Positions 33,870-42,837 of a stretch of DNA of 53,996 nt are shown piece by piece; the first letter of the stretch is position 1; each line of letters begins with the position of its first letter. The notes below the pieces were generated by a model. The model did not search any database and was not told the origin of the DNA. It saw only the letters and a program-made list of their open reading frames with translations. Position numbers and translations under genes: made by a program. Location of the stretch: the NCBI GenBank assembly GCA_045124315.1, contig JBGVLO010000144.1, positions 1-53,996 on the forward strand, read 5' to 3'. This DNA is from CAG-411 sp045124315 (GTDB lineage Bacteria > Bacillota > Clostridia > Lachnospirales > Lachnospiraceae).

Positions 33870-35093
33870 ATGTATCAGCTTTTGATAACGAAAAGAAATG
33901 GGAGAGTAGTATCTTCTTTATTTCAAGAACAAAGGCTTGTGCAAGTTCAGGTGGAACCTTCGGAAGAAGAGACCATTGTGGGGAATATTTATGTAGGAAA
34001 GGTGCAAAACATTGTACGAAACATAAATGCAGCGTTTGTACAGATACAGGAGGATACCATATGTCACCTTTCTTTAAATGAGCCGGGAACACCCATATTC
34101 TTGAATAAAAAAAATACCTCAAAAGTCTGTGTGGGAGACGAACTGCTTGTACAAGTTTCGAAAGATGCAGTTAAGACAAAAAATCCGTCAGCTACTACAA
34201 AGTTGCAGATTGCAGGAAAATATGCTGTACTCACATATGGCGACAAAAGGATTAGTATATCGGGTAAAATCAAAGAGCCTAAGACAAGGAAACGATTGCA
34301 TGATTTGGTAGAACAGGAATTTGGGACGAAGATTACTTGCGGAGTGATTGTTCGCACTAATGCGGAAAATGTTGCAGAGGAAGACTTTCTAAGAGAGCTA
34401 AGAAATTTAAAAAATAGATATGATACAATTGTGGGACAAGGTTTGTACCGAACTCGCTATTCCCTGCTTTACGAAGCGCCGAGAGGATACTTGTGTGATA
34501 TTAGGGATGGCTACGACAAATTGATTTCCAAAATTATAACAGATGATGTGGAAATCTATGAACAGGTGAGCCAATATCTGGAGAACAATCAGCCATCGGA
34601 CCTGCATAAGCTGGAATTGTATGAGGATGAAATGCTTAGCTTAAATCAGTTGTACGGTATAGAGACAAAGTTACAAAAGGCATTACAGGAAAGGGTATGG
34701 CTAAAGTCAGGGGGATATTTAATCATAGAGCCAACGGAGGCTTTGACTGTGATTGATGTGAATACTGGAAAAGCCATTGCCGGAAAAAAAGATAGCGAAG
34801 AACATTTTCTGAAGATTAATATGGAGGCTGCAAATGAAATTGCAGCACAGTTGCGTTTGCGAAATATATCTGGGATTATTCTTGTGGATTTTATCGATAT
34901 GAAAGATAAAAAGTCGGATCAGATCCTTATTGAGGAGTTGAAACGAGTAATTCGTTTGGATCCGGTAAAGACAGTATTTGTAGATATGACAGGTCTGCAT
35001 TTAGCTGAAATAACAAGGAAAAAAGTGAGAAGACCGCTACATGAGCAGATTGCAATGTGTGATAAGAAACAGAACAGAAATAAAAGAAATTAA
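33870..35093 (+). CDS. rng: Ribonuclease E/G family endoribonuclease
   Basis: The 407-residue protein has the S1 domain (about 35-120, IVGNIYVGKVQNIVRNINAA) and the catalytic DNase I-like region with LTVIDVNTGKAIAGKK and ISGIILVDFIDMKDKK. It should cut single-stranded A/U-rich RNA in rRNA and mRNA processing. The zinc-link CPxC motif near the usual end is not present: the protein ends HEQIAMCDKKQNRNKRN with a single Cys. That motif holds the E. coli enzyme as a dimer, so the quaternary state may differ. The Bacillus-type order with rplU after rng is not kept. Confidence 0.94.
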   Translation: MYQLLITKRNGRVVSSLFQEQRLVQVQVEPSEEETIVGNIYVGKVQNIVRNINAAFVQIQEDTICHLSLNEPGTPIFLNKKNTSKVCVGDELLVQVSKDAVKTKNPSATTKLQIAGKYAVLTYGDKRISISGKIKEPKTRKRLHDLVEQEFGTKITCGVIVRTNAENVAEEDFLRELRNLKNRYDTIVGQGLYRTRYSLLYEAPRGYLCDIRDGYDKLISKIITDDVEIYEQVSQYLENNQPSDLHKLELYEDEMLSLNQLYGIETKLQKALQERVWLKSGGYLIIEPTEALTVIDVNTGKAIAGKKDSEEHFLKINMEAANEIAAQLRLRNISGIILVDFIDMKDKKSDQILIEELKRVIRLDPVKTVFVDMTGLHLAEITRKKVRRPLHEQIAMCDKKQNRNKRN

Positions 35094-35170
35094 ATAGGTA
35101 GGAACCTGTGGGAGTGAGAGTTTGTGACAGGGAAATTGCAAAAGAGTAAGAAAGTAAAAGAGGGAAAACT

Positions 35171-37066
35171 GTGAGAAAAGAAAGGAATAGAAAAAAGCGC
35201 ATTTGTTGTCTTGGAGTAATAATTGGACTTTTATTTTCTGTTATGGGAAAGTATACCGTTGTATTGGGAGCCGCTTTGTATGGGGAACAGAATGTTTCTT
35301 GGGATAGCGTAAAAATTTATTTAGATGGAGAATTGCTAGGGAAAAAAGCATACTATTCGGATGGGGTATATATGGTTTCCTGTGAAGATTTATTGGATCA
35401 GGAAGTGGATTTAAAATATGCGTACAATGATACCACCGGAGAGATCACGCTGGAAAGTGGAAACCGTGTATTGAAAATGCAACTAGGAAGTTTAAGCGCT
35501 TGGTATAACCAGAAAGAGATTTCGTTGTTGCAGGCACCGGTTGCATTGGCAAAAACAGATGCGGGAACGAAAGAGGTTTATGTTCCGTTACAAAATGTAG
35601 CAGAAGTGTTTGCAATAGAATTAATCGTTCAGAATGTAAATAAAGAGAACTGGAATGTAAGGTTACAAAAACCAATTGTTTTTACGGAAGAAGGAGAGAT
35701 TCATTATTACCATGGACAAAAACTGAGGAAAGTTCAATATAACGATGCCTGGATCGATCTTGATGTTATGTTTTATGGAATACAGTATGGGAATACATGG
35801 ATGCTTCCTGTGAAGGCTGTGTTTGAAGATGAAGCAATTGGTGGTAAAGTTCGGATTGAGGGCGATACGTTATACATCTCCAGGGGAGATTGTGAAATAC
35901 AACTTCAAGTGGGAATGGACACAATGGTTGTAAATGGACAGGAAGTGAAGCTTCCTGAGAGGATTCATAAAGTGAAGGAGGATGGGGATACTCATTATTT
36001 AATGCCATTGGAGTCTATGTTTTCCACGTTTGGTGCAACAATCGAGGATGTGGACGTGGAACAGGGGGTTGTAACGGTTTATAAGGAAACCACAAAATAT
36101 GTGGATCTACATTTTGATAACATGGATTCCAATACCTATATACAAGCCATAAATGGTTATAGTAAGAAAGAACAGGATTGGTTTGAAATATCCTGTAATA
36201 AAACACCAAAGATCGCTGTTTCTTCAAACGAAACACATATATATGTGCGACTGAAAAATACAAAAATTTCTCAAGAATATGATGGAGCAGTTTTTGATGC
36301 AAACCATACAAAATATATGACGGTTTCACAAGAAGAGTCCGATGTGAAAGTGTGCATTACTAAGGAAAGTGGAGTGCAGTTTGTCAGTCAGTATGGAAAT
36401 GGAAAGGTTCGAATTTATGTAGGGGCGACTCCCATAAAAATTGCAGTAGACTGTGGTCATGGGGCCTATACAGTCGGAAAGCGAACGCCTCCAATGCCGT
36501 TTAATGTAGATTTTGATGGAGATGGTATATATGAAGTGAAAAAAGGCCAGAGTATTCGTGAGCATACTATGAATGTAGGAGTAGGAAAAATTCTGGCAGC
36601 AGAATTGGAGAGACTGGGATTTAAAGTGGTTCGTTCTGCGTTTGGAAGTAAGGATATATCTTTATCAGCCAGACAATCCATAATAAGAAAATCCGGTGCG
36701 AAATATTCTGTCAGTATCCATTTCAATGCAGCTGGAAGTGGACGAACGTTTCATTCGGCCAAAGGCGTGGAAGTGTTTTATCATTCTAGTTATAGAAAAG
36801 ATTCTAAGAAACTGGCGAGAAAAGTATTGAGACAGATGGCAAAGGGAACTCCACAGATTAACCGAGGGACAAAGAAAAAAAATCTTGCCTTGTGTAACAC
36901 AAAGACTATGGGAACAAAAGCTAGTATTCTGGTGGAATGTGCTTTTATGACCAATTTACACGAAGCAAAAAATATGTGTGGAAGTTCGGCTTTTTGGAAA
37001 GAGACAGGGGAGGAAATCGCCAAGGGAATTTGTGAATACACGAATGTGGCGTATATAGAACCATAA
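35171..37066 (+). CDS. Secreted N-acetylmuramoyl-L-alanine amidase (Amidase_3)
   Basis: The 631-residue protein has a basic N-terminus and signal peptide (about 10-35). Residues 40-320 resemble copper-amine-oxidase-N-terminal-like stalk repeats (YVPLQNVAEVF, WMLPVKAVFED, YLMPLESMFSTFG). An AMIN-like region (about 320-420) and a C-terminal Amidase_3 domain follow, with IAVDCGHGAYTVGK, SVSIHFNAAGSGRT and ILVECAFMTN giving the zinc and catalytic residues. It should cleave the amide between MurNAc and L-Ala in peptidoglycan. The start is a GTG at 35171 after AGAGGGAAA; no in-frame ATG precedes the signal peptide. Confidence 0.93.
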   Translation: MRKERNRKKRICCLGVIIGLLFSVMGKYTVVLGAALYGEQNVSWDSVKIYLDGELLGKKAYYSDGVYMVSCEDLLDQEVDLKYAYNDTTGEITLESGNRVLKMQLGSLSAWYNQKEISLLQAPVALAKTDAGTKEVYVPLQNVAEVFAIELIVQNVNKENWNVRLQKPIVFTEEGEIHYYHGQKLRKVQYNDAWIDLDVMFYGIQYGNTWMLPVKAVFEDEAIGGKVRIEGDTLYISRGDCEIQLQVGMDTMVVNGQEVKLPERIHKVKEDGDTHYLMPLESMFSTFGATIEDVDVEQGVVTVYKETTKYVDLHFDNMDSNTYIQAINGYSKKEQDWFEISCNKTPKIAVSSNETHIYVRLKNTKISQEYDGAVFDANHTKYMTVSQEESDVKVCITKESGVQFVSQYGNGKVRIYVGATPIKIAVDCGHGAYTVGKRTPPMPFNVDFDGDGIYEVKKGQSIREHTMNVGVGKILAAELERLGFKVVRSAFGSKDISLSARQSIIRKSGAKYSVSIHFNAAGSGRTFHSAKGVEVFYHSSYRKDSKKLARKVLRQMAKGTPQINRGTKKKNLALCNTKTMGTKASILVECAFMTNLHEAKNMCGSSAFWKETGEEIAKGICEYTNVAYIEP

Positions 37067-37186
37067 TTTACGGCCGAGGAATATGGAATAGGAATTGATA
37101 TGGATGAGAAGTAAAGTAAAATCAATACTTTTAGAAAAATTTATCTTATTTTTCGTGTGAAAAATACAAAATAATTGGGAAATATT

Positions 37187-37215
37187 TGAAATTTTGTAGA
37201 AATTGTAGTATAATT
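37187..37215 (+). promoter_or_regulatory. Sigma-A promoter for cheV
   Basis: TTGAAA (37187-37192) and TATAAT (37210-37215) are 17 bases apart, 35 bp before the cheV start codon. Confidence 0.8.
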
Positions 37216-37249
37216 GCCGTAAGGAATATGAGGATAGGAGGAACGGGTT

Positions 37250-38161
37250 ATGGAGACAAATATTTTATTAGAGAGTGGTACCAATGAGCTTGAGATTTTA
37301 GAATTCCGTGTAGGGGGAAATTACTATGGAATGAATGTAGCTAAAATTAAGGAAATTCTAACATACAAAAAGCCTACACCAGTACCAAATGGACATCCTT
37401 CCATTGAAGGAATTTTTATGCCACGTGATACAATTATTTCTATAATTGACTTGGCAAAGTCTTTGCATTTGCCACCTTCAGAGGATGAAAGTAAGGACAT
37501 GTTTATCGTAACAAATTTTAATCAGCTTCACACGGCGTTTCATGTGCATGAAGTTGTTGGCATTCACCGTGTTTCGTGGGCAGATATTGTGAAGCCGGAT
37601 GAGACGATCAATACTGCAGGAGCGGGGGTTGCTACTGGTATTATTAAGATTGATCAGAAATTGATCATTATTTTGGATTTCGAAAAAATTGTAAATGATA
37701 TCAGCCCTGAGACGAGTTTGAAAGTGTCAGAGATGGGCAAATTTGGAGAGAGAGAAAGGAATGATATTCCGATTTTGATTGCGGAAGATTCTACGTTCCT
37801 GAGTAAGATGATTAGAGAGTGTTTACACAAGGCAGGATATTCCAATGTTGTTATGACGAATAATGGAAAAGAAGCTTGGGATAAGCTTGGAGAGTACAAA
37901 AAGGAAAGTAATCCATTAGAACAGGTAAAGTGTGTGATTACAGATATCGAGATGCCACAGATGGACGGTCATAGGTTAACAAAATTGATAAAAGAAGATA
38001 ATGTATTTAAAAATGTTCCTGTAGTCATTTTCTCATCACTTGTAAATGATGAAATGAAGAGGAAGGGAGAATTGCTGGGAGCAGATGCACAACTTTCCAA
38101 ACCTGAAATTGGGGAATTGGTGGCTTGCATTGATGGGTTAGTATCAGAAATGAAACAGTAG
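37250..38161 (+). CDS. cheV: Chemotaxis coupling/adaptation protein CheV
   Basis: The 303-residue protein joins a CheW-like domain (about 10-165; EFRVGGNYYGMNVAKIKEIL and MPRDTIISIIDLAKSL) to a receiver domain (about 172-300; IAEDSTF, phospho-acceptor in CVITDIEMPQMDG, VVIFSSLVND). CheV links receptors to CheA and provides feedback when phosphorylated. It is alone here, with its own promoter and terminator and no other chemotaxis gene. An AGGAGGAA site precedes the ATG. Confidence 0.95.
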   Translation: METNILLESGTNELEILEFRVGGNYYGMNVAKIKEILTYKKPTPVPNGHPSIEGIFMPRDTIISIIDLAKSLHLPPSEDESKDMFIVTNFNQLHTAFHVHEVVGIHRVSWADIVKPDETINTAGAGVATGIIKIDQKLIIILDFEKIVNDISPETSLKVSEMGKFGERERNDIPILIAEDSTFLSKMIRECLHKAGYSNVVMTNNGKEAWDKLGEYKKESNPLEQVKCVITDIEMPQMDGHRLTKLIKEDNVFKNVPVVIFSSLVNDEMKRKGELLGADAQLSKPEIGELVACIDGLVSEMKQ

Positions 38162-38171
38162 ATGAAATAAT

Positions 38172-38210
38172 AAAGAGGTCGATCAGAAGTTGGATTGGCC
38201 TCTTTTTTTT
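38172..38210 (+). terminator. Rho-independent terminator after cheV
   Basis: AAAGAGG (38172-38178) pairs with CCTCTTT (38199-38205), with inner G-T pairing, followed by a T-run. Confidence 0.75.
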
Positions 38211-38240
38211 CTGCATTTTTTCGAAACTGTGCAGGAATTC

Positions 38241-38269
38241 TTGTTAAAATAAAAGAAATGTGGTACAAT
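38241..38269 (+). promoter_or_regulatory. Sigma-A-type promoter for the acidic zinc-ribbon protein
   Basis: TTGTTA (38241-38246) and TACAAT (38264-38269) are 17 bases apart, preceding a 123-bp leader. Confidence 0.65.
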
Positions 38270-38392
38270 GAAAAATAAAAGTGAGTATTGTGTGTGCGTT
38301 ATTGTAGAAATAGAAAGATAATAACAAATTGCCAATGGTGCAATTGCTATACATAAAGGGGTAAGCCGATATTCGAACGTGGAGGGGTAAAA

Positions 38393-40033
38393 ATGGGACA
38401 GTGTAAGGTATGCGGTAAAACAACGAAAGATGGACTGGAATACTGTGAGGAGTGTCAGAAAGAACTGGATCAGATAGATTTGGATGCAGGAAGTTTTGAT
38501 GATTTGGATTTTAGTCTGGATGATTTGGAATTTCAGGAATTAAGTGGAGATTTACTCGAGACTGATCTGGAGTTTCAATTGGAAGATCCAGAGAATGATT
38601 TGGAGAATCCGCAGATTGTAGTTAGGGAGAAAGAAGAGTATTCAGAGGAGTCCGCTATTGTAAAAGATGTATCAGAAGTTGAAGTGCCATCAACTGAAGA
38701 AGTACCATCAATCGAAGAAATGTCATTAGATAATGAAAGTGAAAGTATGCAGGTGGATTTGCCAATAGAGGAAGAACCAGCAGAATTAGAGATGGATTTA
38801 GATAGTTTGTTACAAGATATCGATGGAGAAGAACTTCCTGGTTTGGATCAGGAAGTGGAAGACGAAACAGATGAGATAACAGATGCAGCTTTGGAGGCAT
38901 TGTTAGATAGCGGTCCAGACGAGGATAGTATGGATTTATCCGGCTTACTTCCGGAAGATGTGATGGGAGAAGAGAAAGTTTCAGAAATCAATCCGTCAGA
39001 ACAAGGGGCAAAGGATGAGAGTGTGGCAGCTTTGTTCGATGAGGATGGAATGGATTCGGAACTTTCTGATATTATGAATCTTGGACTATCTGGAGAAGGT
39101 GGGGGATTATTTGATCTTGATTTGGAAGAGTCAGGTGAAGAACCAGCAGAACCGGATATTTCCGTAATGGATGAGTTGCCAGACACAGAAGTGATTGTAC
39201 AGGTGGCTGCTCCAAAGGCAAAAATCAGCATTTGGAAGCGGTTGTTTGGAAATATCAAGGACGAGAAATGGGAGAAACAGAAGGCGAAAGAAGAGAAAAA
39301 AGAAGCAGAGCGTCTGGCAAAAAAGGAGGCAGAGAAAGCAGCACAAAAAGAAGCAGAAGCTGGCGAGGAAGGGGAAGGTGGCGAGGCAGCCGAAGCGAAA
39401 ATTGATCCAAAAGAAGCAAAAAAGGCAGCTAAGCTGGCAAAGAAGGAAGAAAAGGCAAGAAAGAAAGCGGAAAAGAAAGAAGAAAGACAGAGACAGAAGG
39501 AACTTGCAGAACTTGAAGATGATGATGAAGGCCGTATCAACCGAGTGGGAGCAGCCATTGTTTTTGTTTTGGTTGGATTGTTTGGTGCTGGTGTGATCGT
39601 TGGAACAGATGTGTTTAGTTATCGGACAAGTGTCAGTAGAGCTACGGATTATTTTAATGAAGATGAATACGAAGCTGCTTATATGGAATTGCATGGATTA
39701 GATTTAAAGGAAAAAGATCAGGAATTGTATGAGAAAGTGCGAATGGTTATGTTTGTAGATAAGGAGTTGTCGTCCTTTGAAAATTATACAGGAATTCGCA
39801 TGTATCCTGAGGCGTTACATTCATTGTTGAAGGGGCTGGAAAAGTATGACTCTCATGTGGAGGAAGCAGTTGCTTTAGATGTGACAGAAGACTATGATAA
39901 GTTAAGAAATCGTATTCTTAAGGAATTATCTGAAGAATATGACTTAACAGAAGAGGAAGCCTATGGCTTGATAGGGATTGAGGATCAGGCTGCGTACAGT
40001 AAAGAAGTAATTTCTATAGCAAATGAATCGTAA
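38393..40033 (+). CDS. Zinc-ribbon, acidic and KE-rich single-pass membrane protein, function unknown
   Basis: The 546-residue protein begins with a zinc ribbon (Cys4, Cys7, Cys18, Cys21). A long, very acidic low-complexity region (about 25-270) repeats Asp/Glu/Leu motifs such as SFDDLDFSLDDLEFQEL. Next come a conserved-looking ISIWKRLFGNIKDEKW and a Lys/Glu/Ala-rich helix (about 291-372). A membrane helix (about 386-404) and a helical outer domain with paired motifs such as YFNEDEYEAAYMELHGLD complete it. The order puts the acidic part in the cytoplasm. I recognise no function. It has its own promoter and follows cheV. Confidence 0.82.
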   Translation: MGQCKVCGKTTKDGLEYCEECQKELDQIDLDAGSFDDLDFSLDDLEFQELSGDLLETDLEFQLEDPENDLENPQIVVREKEEYSEESAIVKDVSEVEVPSTEEVPSIEEMSLDNESESMQVDLPIEEEPAELEMDLDSLLQDIDGEELPGLDQEVEDETDEITDAALEALLDSGPDEDSMDLSGLLPEDVMGEEKVSEINPSEQGAKDESVAALFDEDGMDSELSDIMNLGLSGEGGGLFDLDLEESGEEPAEPDISVMDELPDTEVIVQVAAPKAKISIWKRLFGNIKDEKWEKQKAKEEKKEAERLAKKEAEKAAQKEAEAGEEGEGGEAAEAKIDPKEAKKAAKLAKKEEKARKKAEKKEERQRQKELAELEDDDEGRINRVGAAIVFVLVGLFGAGVIVGTDVFSYRTSVSRATDYFNEDEYEAAYMELHGLDLKEKDQELYEKVRMVMFVDKELSSFENYTGIRMYPEALHSLLKGLEKYDSHVEEAVALDVTEDYDKLRNRILKELSEEYDLTEEEAYGLIGIEDQAAYSKEVISIANES

Positions 40034-40133
40034 TAAAGAGAGGAATGTTAGCTGGCCTGTAAAACAAAAAGGTAAGAGGAGATTATTTGCATATTCATCT
40101 GTTTTTAGATGAGTTGAGTGTAAGAAATAATAC

Positions 40134-40195
40134 AAAGGGGTATTGTAAATGGGCAACGGTATGTTGTATGATGTATTTGCAATATCCCTTTTTTT
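40134..40195 (+). terminator. Rho-independent terminator upstream of hisH
   Basis: AAAGGGGTATTGTAAAT (from 40134) pairs with ATTTGCAATATCCCTTT, ending in a T-run near 40195. It lies 100 bp after the previous stop and 80 bp before hisH. It may end the upstream transcript, or act as a leader terminator for hisHF. Confidence 0.75.
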
Positions 40196-40275
40196 GAGAA
40201 TATTTGCCTTTTTCTCATTGGAAGAAAGAGCAAAAGAGAAAATATATTGAAAGCTGTAGGAAAGGAGTTTTTTAT

Positions 40276-40899
40276 ATGATAGCAATAATTGATTATGATG
40301 CAGGAAATTTAAAAAGTGTAGAAAAAGCGTTACTCCATTTGGGAGAAGAGGTTACGATTACAAGAGATCAGAGAACGTTATTATCGGCAGATAAGGTGAT
40401 TTTGCCGGGGGTAGGCGCGTTTGAGGATGCTATGAAAAAACTCCATAAATACGATTTAGTAAATACGATTAGAGAGATTGTGGCGAAAGGAACCCCCTTT
40501 TTAGGGATCTGTTTAGGATTACAGCTTATGTTTGAACGAAGTGATGAATCAGAGAATGATGTGGAAGGATTAGGTATTTTGCCGGGAGAAATTTTAAGGA
40601 TACCTAAGAGGGATGATTTAAAGATTCCACACATGGGATGGAATTCTATAAAGATAAAGGAAGGCGCGAAGTTGTTTAAAAATATTCCCCAGGATTCGTA
40701 TGTGTATTTTGTACATTCTTATTACTTGAAGGCAAAAAACGAAGAAGATGTGGCAGCAACCACGGAATATTGTACGCATATTCATGCTTCCGTTGAACAT
40801 GAAAATGTGTTTGCTTGTCAATTTCATCCAGAAAAGAGTGGAGAAGTTGGATTACAGATTTTGAAAAACTTTGCTCAGTTAGGAAGGGAGGAAGCCTAA
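40276..40899 (+). CDS. hisH: Imidazole glycerol phosphate synthase, glutaminase subunit
   Basis: HisH releases ammonia from glutamine for HisF in histidine synthesis. The 207-residue protein has the start MIAIIDYDAGNLKSVEKAL, the nucleophile Cys in GICLGLQLMF, and the His/Glu pair in CQFHPEKSG. The ATG at 40276 has AAAGGAG upstream and matches the family start; the open frame further upstream contains the terminator. It overlaps hisF by one base (TAATG). Confidence 0.97.
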   Translation: MIAIIDYDAGNLKSVEKALLHLGEEVTITRDQRTLLSADKVILPGVGAFEDAMKKLHKYDLVNTIREIVAKGTPFLGICLGLQLMFERSDESENDVEGLGILPGEILRIPKRDDLKIPHMGWNSIKIKEGAKLFKNIPQDSYVYFVHSYYLKAKNEEDVAATTEYCTHIHASVEHENVFACQFHPEKSGEVGLQILKNFAQLGREEA

Positions 40900-41660
40900 T
40901 GTTTACAAAAAGAATTATTCCATGTTTAGATGTTGATAATGGTAGAGTTGTTAAGGGTGTTAATTTTGTGAATTTGATTGATGCGGGAGATCCTGTGGCA
41001 GTTGGAGCTGCTTATGATAAAGCTGGTGCAGATGAGTTGGTTTTCCTCGATATTACTGCATCTTCAGATGCAAGACAAACAAAAATTGATATGGTAAGAA
41101 GAGTAGCAGAGACAGTATTTATTCCGTTCACTGTTGGAGGCGGTATTCGCACTGTGGAAGATTTTAAAGTAATCTTGCGAGAAGGTGCAGATAAGGTGTC
41201 AGTAAACTCGGCGGCAATTATGAATCCAACATTAATTGCGGATGCAGCAGATAAATTCGGAAGCCAGTGTGTAGTTGTTGCCATTGATGCAAAGAGAAGA
41301 GCAGATGGTAGCGGATGGAATGTATACAAAAATGGCGGAAGAGTAGATATGGGAATTGATGCAGTAGAGTGGGCAATGAAAGCCAATGAACTGGGAGCTG
41401 GAGAAATTCTTTTGACTAGTATGGATTGCGATGGAACAAAGGACGGATACGATTTGGAGTTGACCAGAATGGTTTCCGAAAATGTTTCAATTCCAGTAAT
41501 TGCTTCCGGTGGTGCTGGTAAATTGGAGGATTTCAAAACTGCCTTGACGGAAGGTAAAGCAGATGCAGCATTGGCGGCTTCATTATTTCATTTTAAAGAA
41601 CTGGAAATTAATCAAGTAAAAAAATATTTACGAGAAGAAGGCGTAAGTGTTCGTTTATAA
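40899..41660 (+). CDS. hisF: Imidazole glycerol phosphate synthase, cyclase subunit
   Basis: HisF uses HisH-derived ammonia to form imidazole glycerol phosphate and AICAR from PRFAR. The 253-residue TIM barrel shows RIIPCLDVDNGRVVKGVNF (catalytic Asp11), FTVGGGIRT, VVAIDAKR with the second catalytic Asp, and IASGGAGKLEDF. The ATG at 40899 overlaps the hisH stop and is preceded by GGGAGGAAG. The 161 bp downstream show no clear terminator. Confidence 0.97.
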   Translation: MFTKRIIPCLDVDNGRVVKGVNFVNLIDAGDPVAVGAAYDKAGADELVFLDITASSDARQTKIDMVRRVAETVFIPFTVGGGIRTVEDFKVILREGADKVSVNSAAIMNPTLIADAADKFGSQCVVVAIDAKRRADGSGWNVYKNGGRVDMGIDAVEWAMKANELGAGEILLTSMDCDGTKDGYDLELTRMVSENVSIPVIASGGAGKLEDFKTALTEGKADAALAASLFHFKELEINQVKKYLREEGVSVRL

Positions 41661-41821
41661 ATAGTTTACGTGGCTATGTGTAAGAAAATGTTTCTTGATA
41701 ATATAAGAGGATGATGTGTGTTTGCAGGTGCCCTTACAAATAGTATGAAGTCGGATTAATTCATATTGAAATTGATTAGGGGCATTGATTGAAAAAGCGA
41801 TAGTTTAGGAAGGATAGTAAG

Positions 41822-42502
41822 ATGGCACAAATTTCAAATGACTGGCTTCAGGCAGTAGGTGAAGAGTTTCGAAAACCATATTATAAAGAATTGTATCAAT
41901 TTGTTAAACAGGAATATAGTGAATATGTCATATATCCAGAATCCGAGGATATTTTCAATGCGTTGCATTTGACTCCTTTAAAGGATGTGAAAGTAGTGAT
42001 CATAGGGCAGGATCCGTATCATAATGTTGGGCAGGCACATGGGTTGTGTTTTTCAGTAAAACCGGATGTGGATATTCCGCCATCTTTGGTGAATATTTAT
42101 AAAGAACTGCACGATGATCTGGGATGTTATGTTCCAGATAACGGTTTTTTGGAAAAATGGGCTAAACAGGGTGTTTTGTTGCTGAATACAGTTTTGACGG
42201 TCCGTGCACATAAAGCGGCCTCCCATCAGGGGAAAGGATGGGAAATCTTTACAGATGCAATAATAGAAGCTGTAAATAAGGAAGACAGACCCATTGTGTT
42301 TATCCTTTGGGGAAGACCGGCTCAGGCAAAAAAGAAAATGCTCAATAATCCGAAGCATCTTATATTGGAGGCTCCTCATCCAAGTCCGTTGTCTGCGTAT
42401 CGTGGCTTTTTTGGAAGCAAGCCATTTAGCCAGACCAATACTTTTTTGAAGGAGAATGGGGTGGAACCAATTGATTGGCAAATTGAAAATTGTAGATCTT
42501 AG
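41822..42502 (+). CDS. ung: Uracil-DNA glycosylase, family 1
   Basis: Ung removes uracil from DNA to start base-excision repair. The 226-residue protein has the catalytic water-activating motif VIIGQDPYHNVGQAHGLCFS, the LLLNTVLTVRA block, and the DNA-intercalation loop HPSPLSAYRGFFGSKPFS. The ATG at 41822 has AGGAAGGA nearby. The gene sits between the two histidine blocks and is functionally unrelated to them. Confidence 0.97.
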   Translation: MAQISNDWLQAVGEEFRKPYYKELYQFVKQEYSEYVIYPESEDIFNALHLTPLKDVKVVIIGQDPYHNVGQAHGLCFSVKPDVDIPPSLVNIYKELHDDLGCYVPDNGFLEKWAKQGVLLLNTVLTVRAHKAASHQGKGWEIFTDAIIEAVNKEDRPIVFILWGRPAQAKKKMLNNPKHLILEAPHPSPLSAYRGFFGSKPFSQTNTFLKENGVEPIDWQIENCRS

Positions 42503-42531
42503 TGATTGTTTGTAATATAGCCTTTTATAGG

Positions 42532-42662
42532 GTACTGTTCGTAAGTAGGTATTTTCGGTACCGAAAATACCGTATGAAAGTCTATCGTGTGCAGATTTGG
42601 GCAATTTTTCATGCGCAGCATTGCCCAAATCCGTTACCGTTCACATATCTGTGAACTGTAAC
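42532..42662 (+). repeat. Modular hairpin repeat element, copy D
   Basis: The left end GTACTGTTCG is degenerate. Hairpin 1 is a perfect palindrome of 24 bases (42548-42571, GGTATTTTCGGT and its complement). The linker cGTATGAAAGT is shared with copy A. Hairpin 2 is a perfect 12-bp stem (GATTTGGGCAAT, 42594-42605, with ATTGCCCAAATC, 42620-42631). The end hairpin (42633-42662) is GTTACCGTTCACA, loop TATC, TGTGAACTGTAAC. It lies between ung and the hisZ promoter. Confidence 0.83.
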
Positions 42663-42702
42663 TTTTATAGTGTTTTGCAAGCATAAGAACCGTAACAATA
42701 AG

Positions 42703-42731
42703 TTGACAGTATATATAAAATAAACTATAAT
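42703..42731 (+). promoter_or_regulatory. Consensus sigma-A promoter for hisZGD
   Basis: TTGACA (42703-42708) and TATAAT (42726-42731) are 17 bases apart, an exact consensus, about 107 bp before hisZ. I see no T-box or other known riboswitch in the leader. Confidence 0.9.
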
Positions 42732-42837
42732 TAATGTCGTTTCATGCTAGGATTTAAATGGAATGGATACTGAAGTGAGTTTGTGGTAGCACTGTAACCA
42801 TAGTCAAATAAAAAAGCAGTGCAGAAATGAGGTAAAC

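Noticed and set aside
38848..39558. A 236-codon Ser-rich open frame on the minus strand
   Set aside because: It is the complement of the acidic and KE-rich codons of the sense gene at 38393, which has a promoter, a ribosome site and a zinc ribbon.
42664..42837. T-box or histidine attenuator in the hisZ leader
   Set aside because: I find no T-box AGGGUGGNACCGCG-like motif, no run of His codons and no terminator hairpin between the promoter and hisZ.
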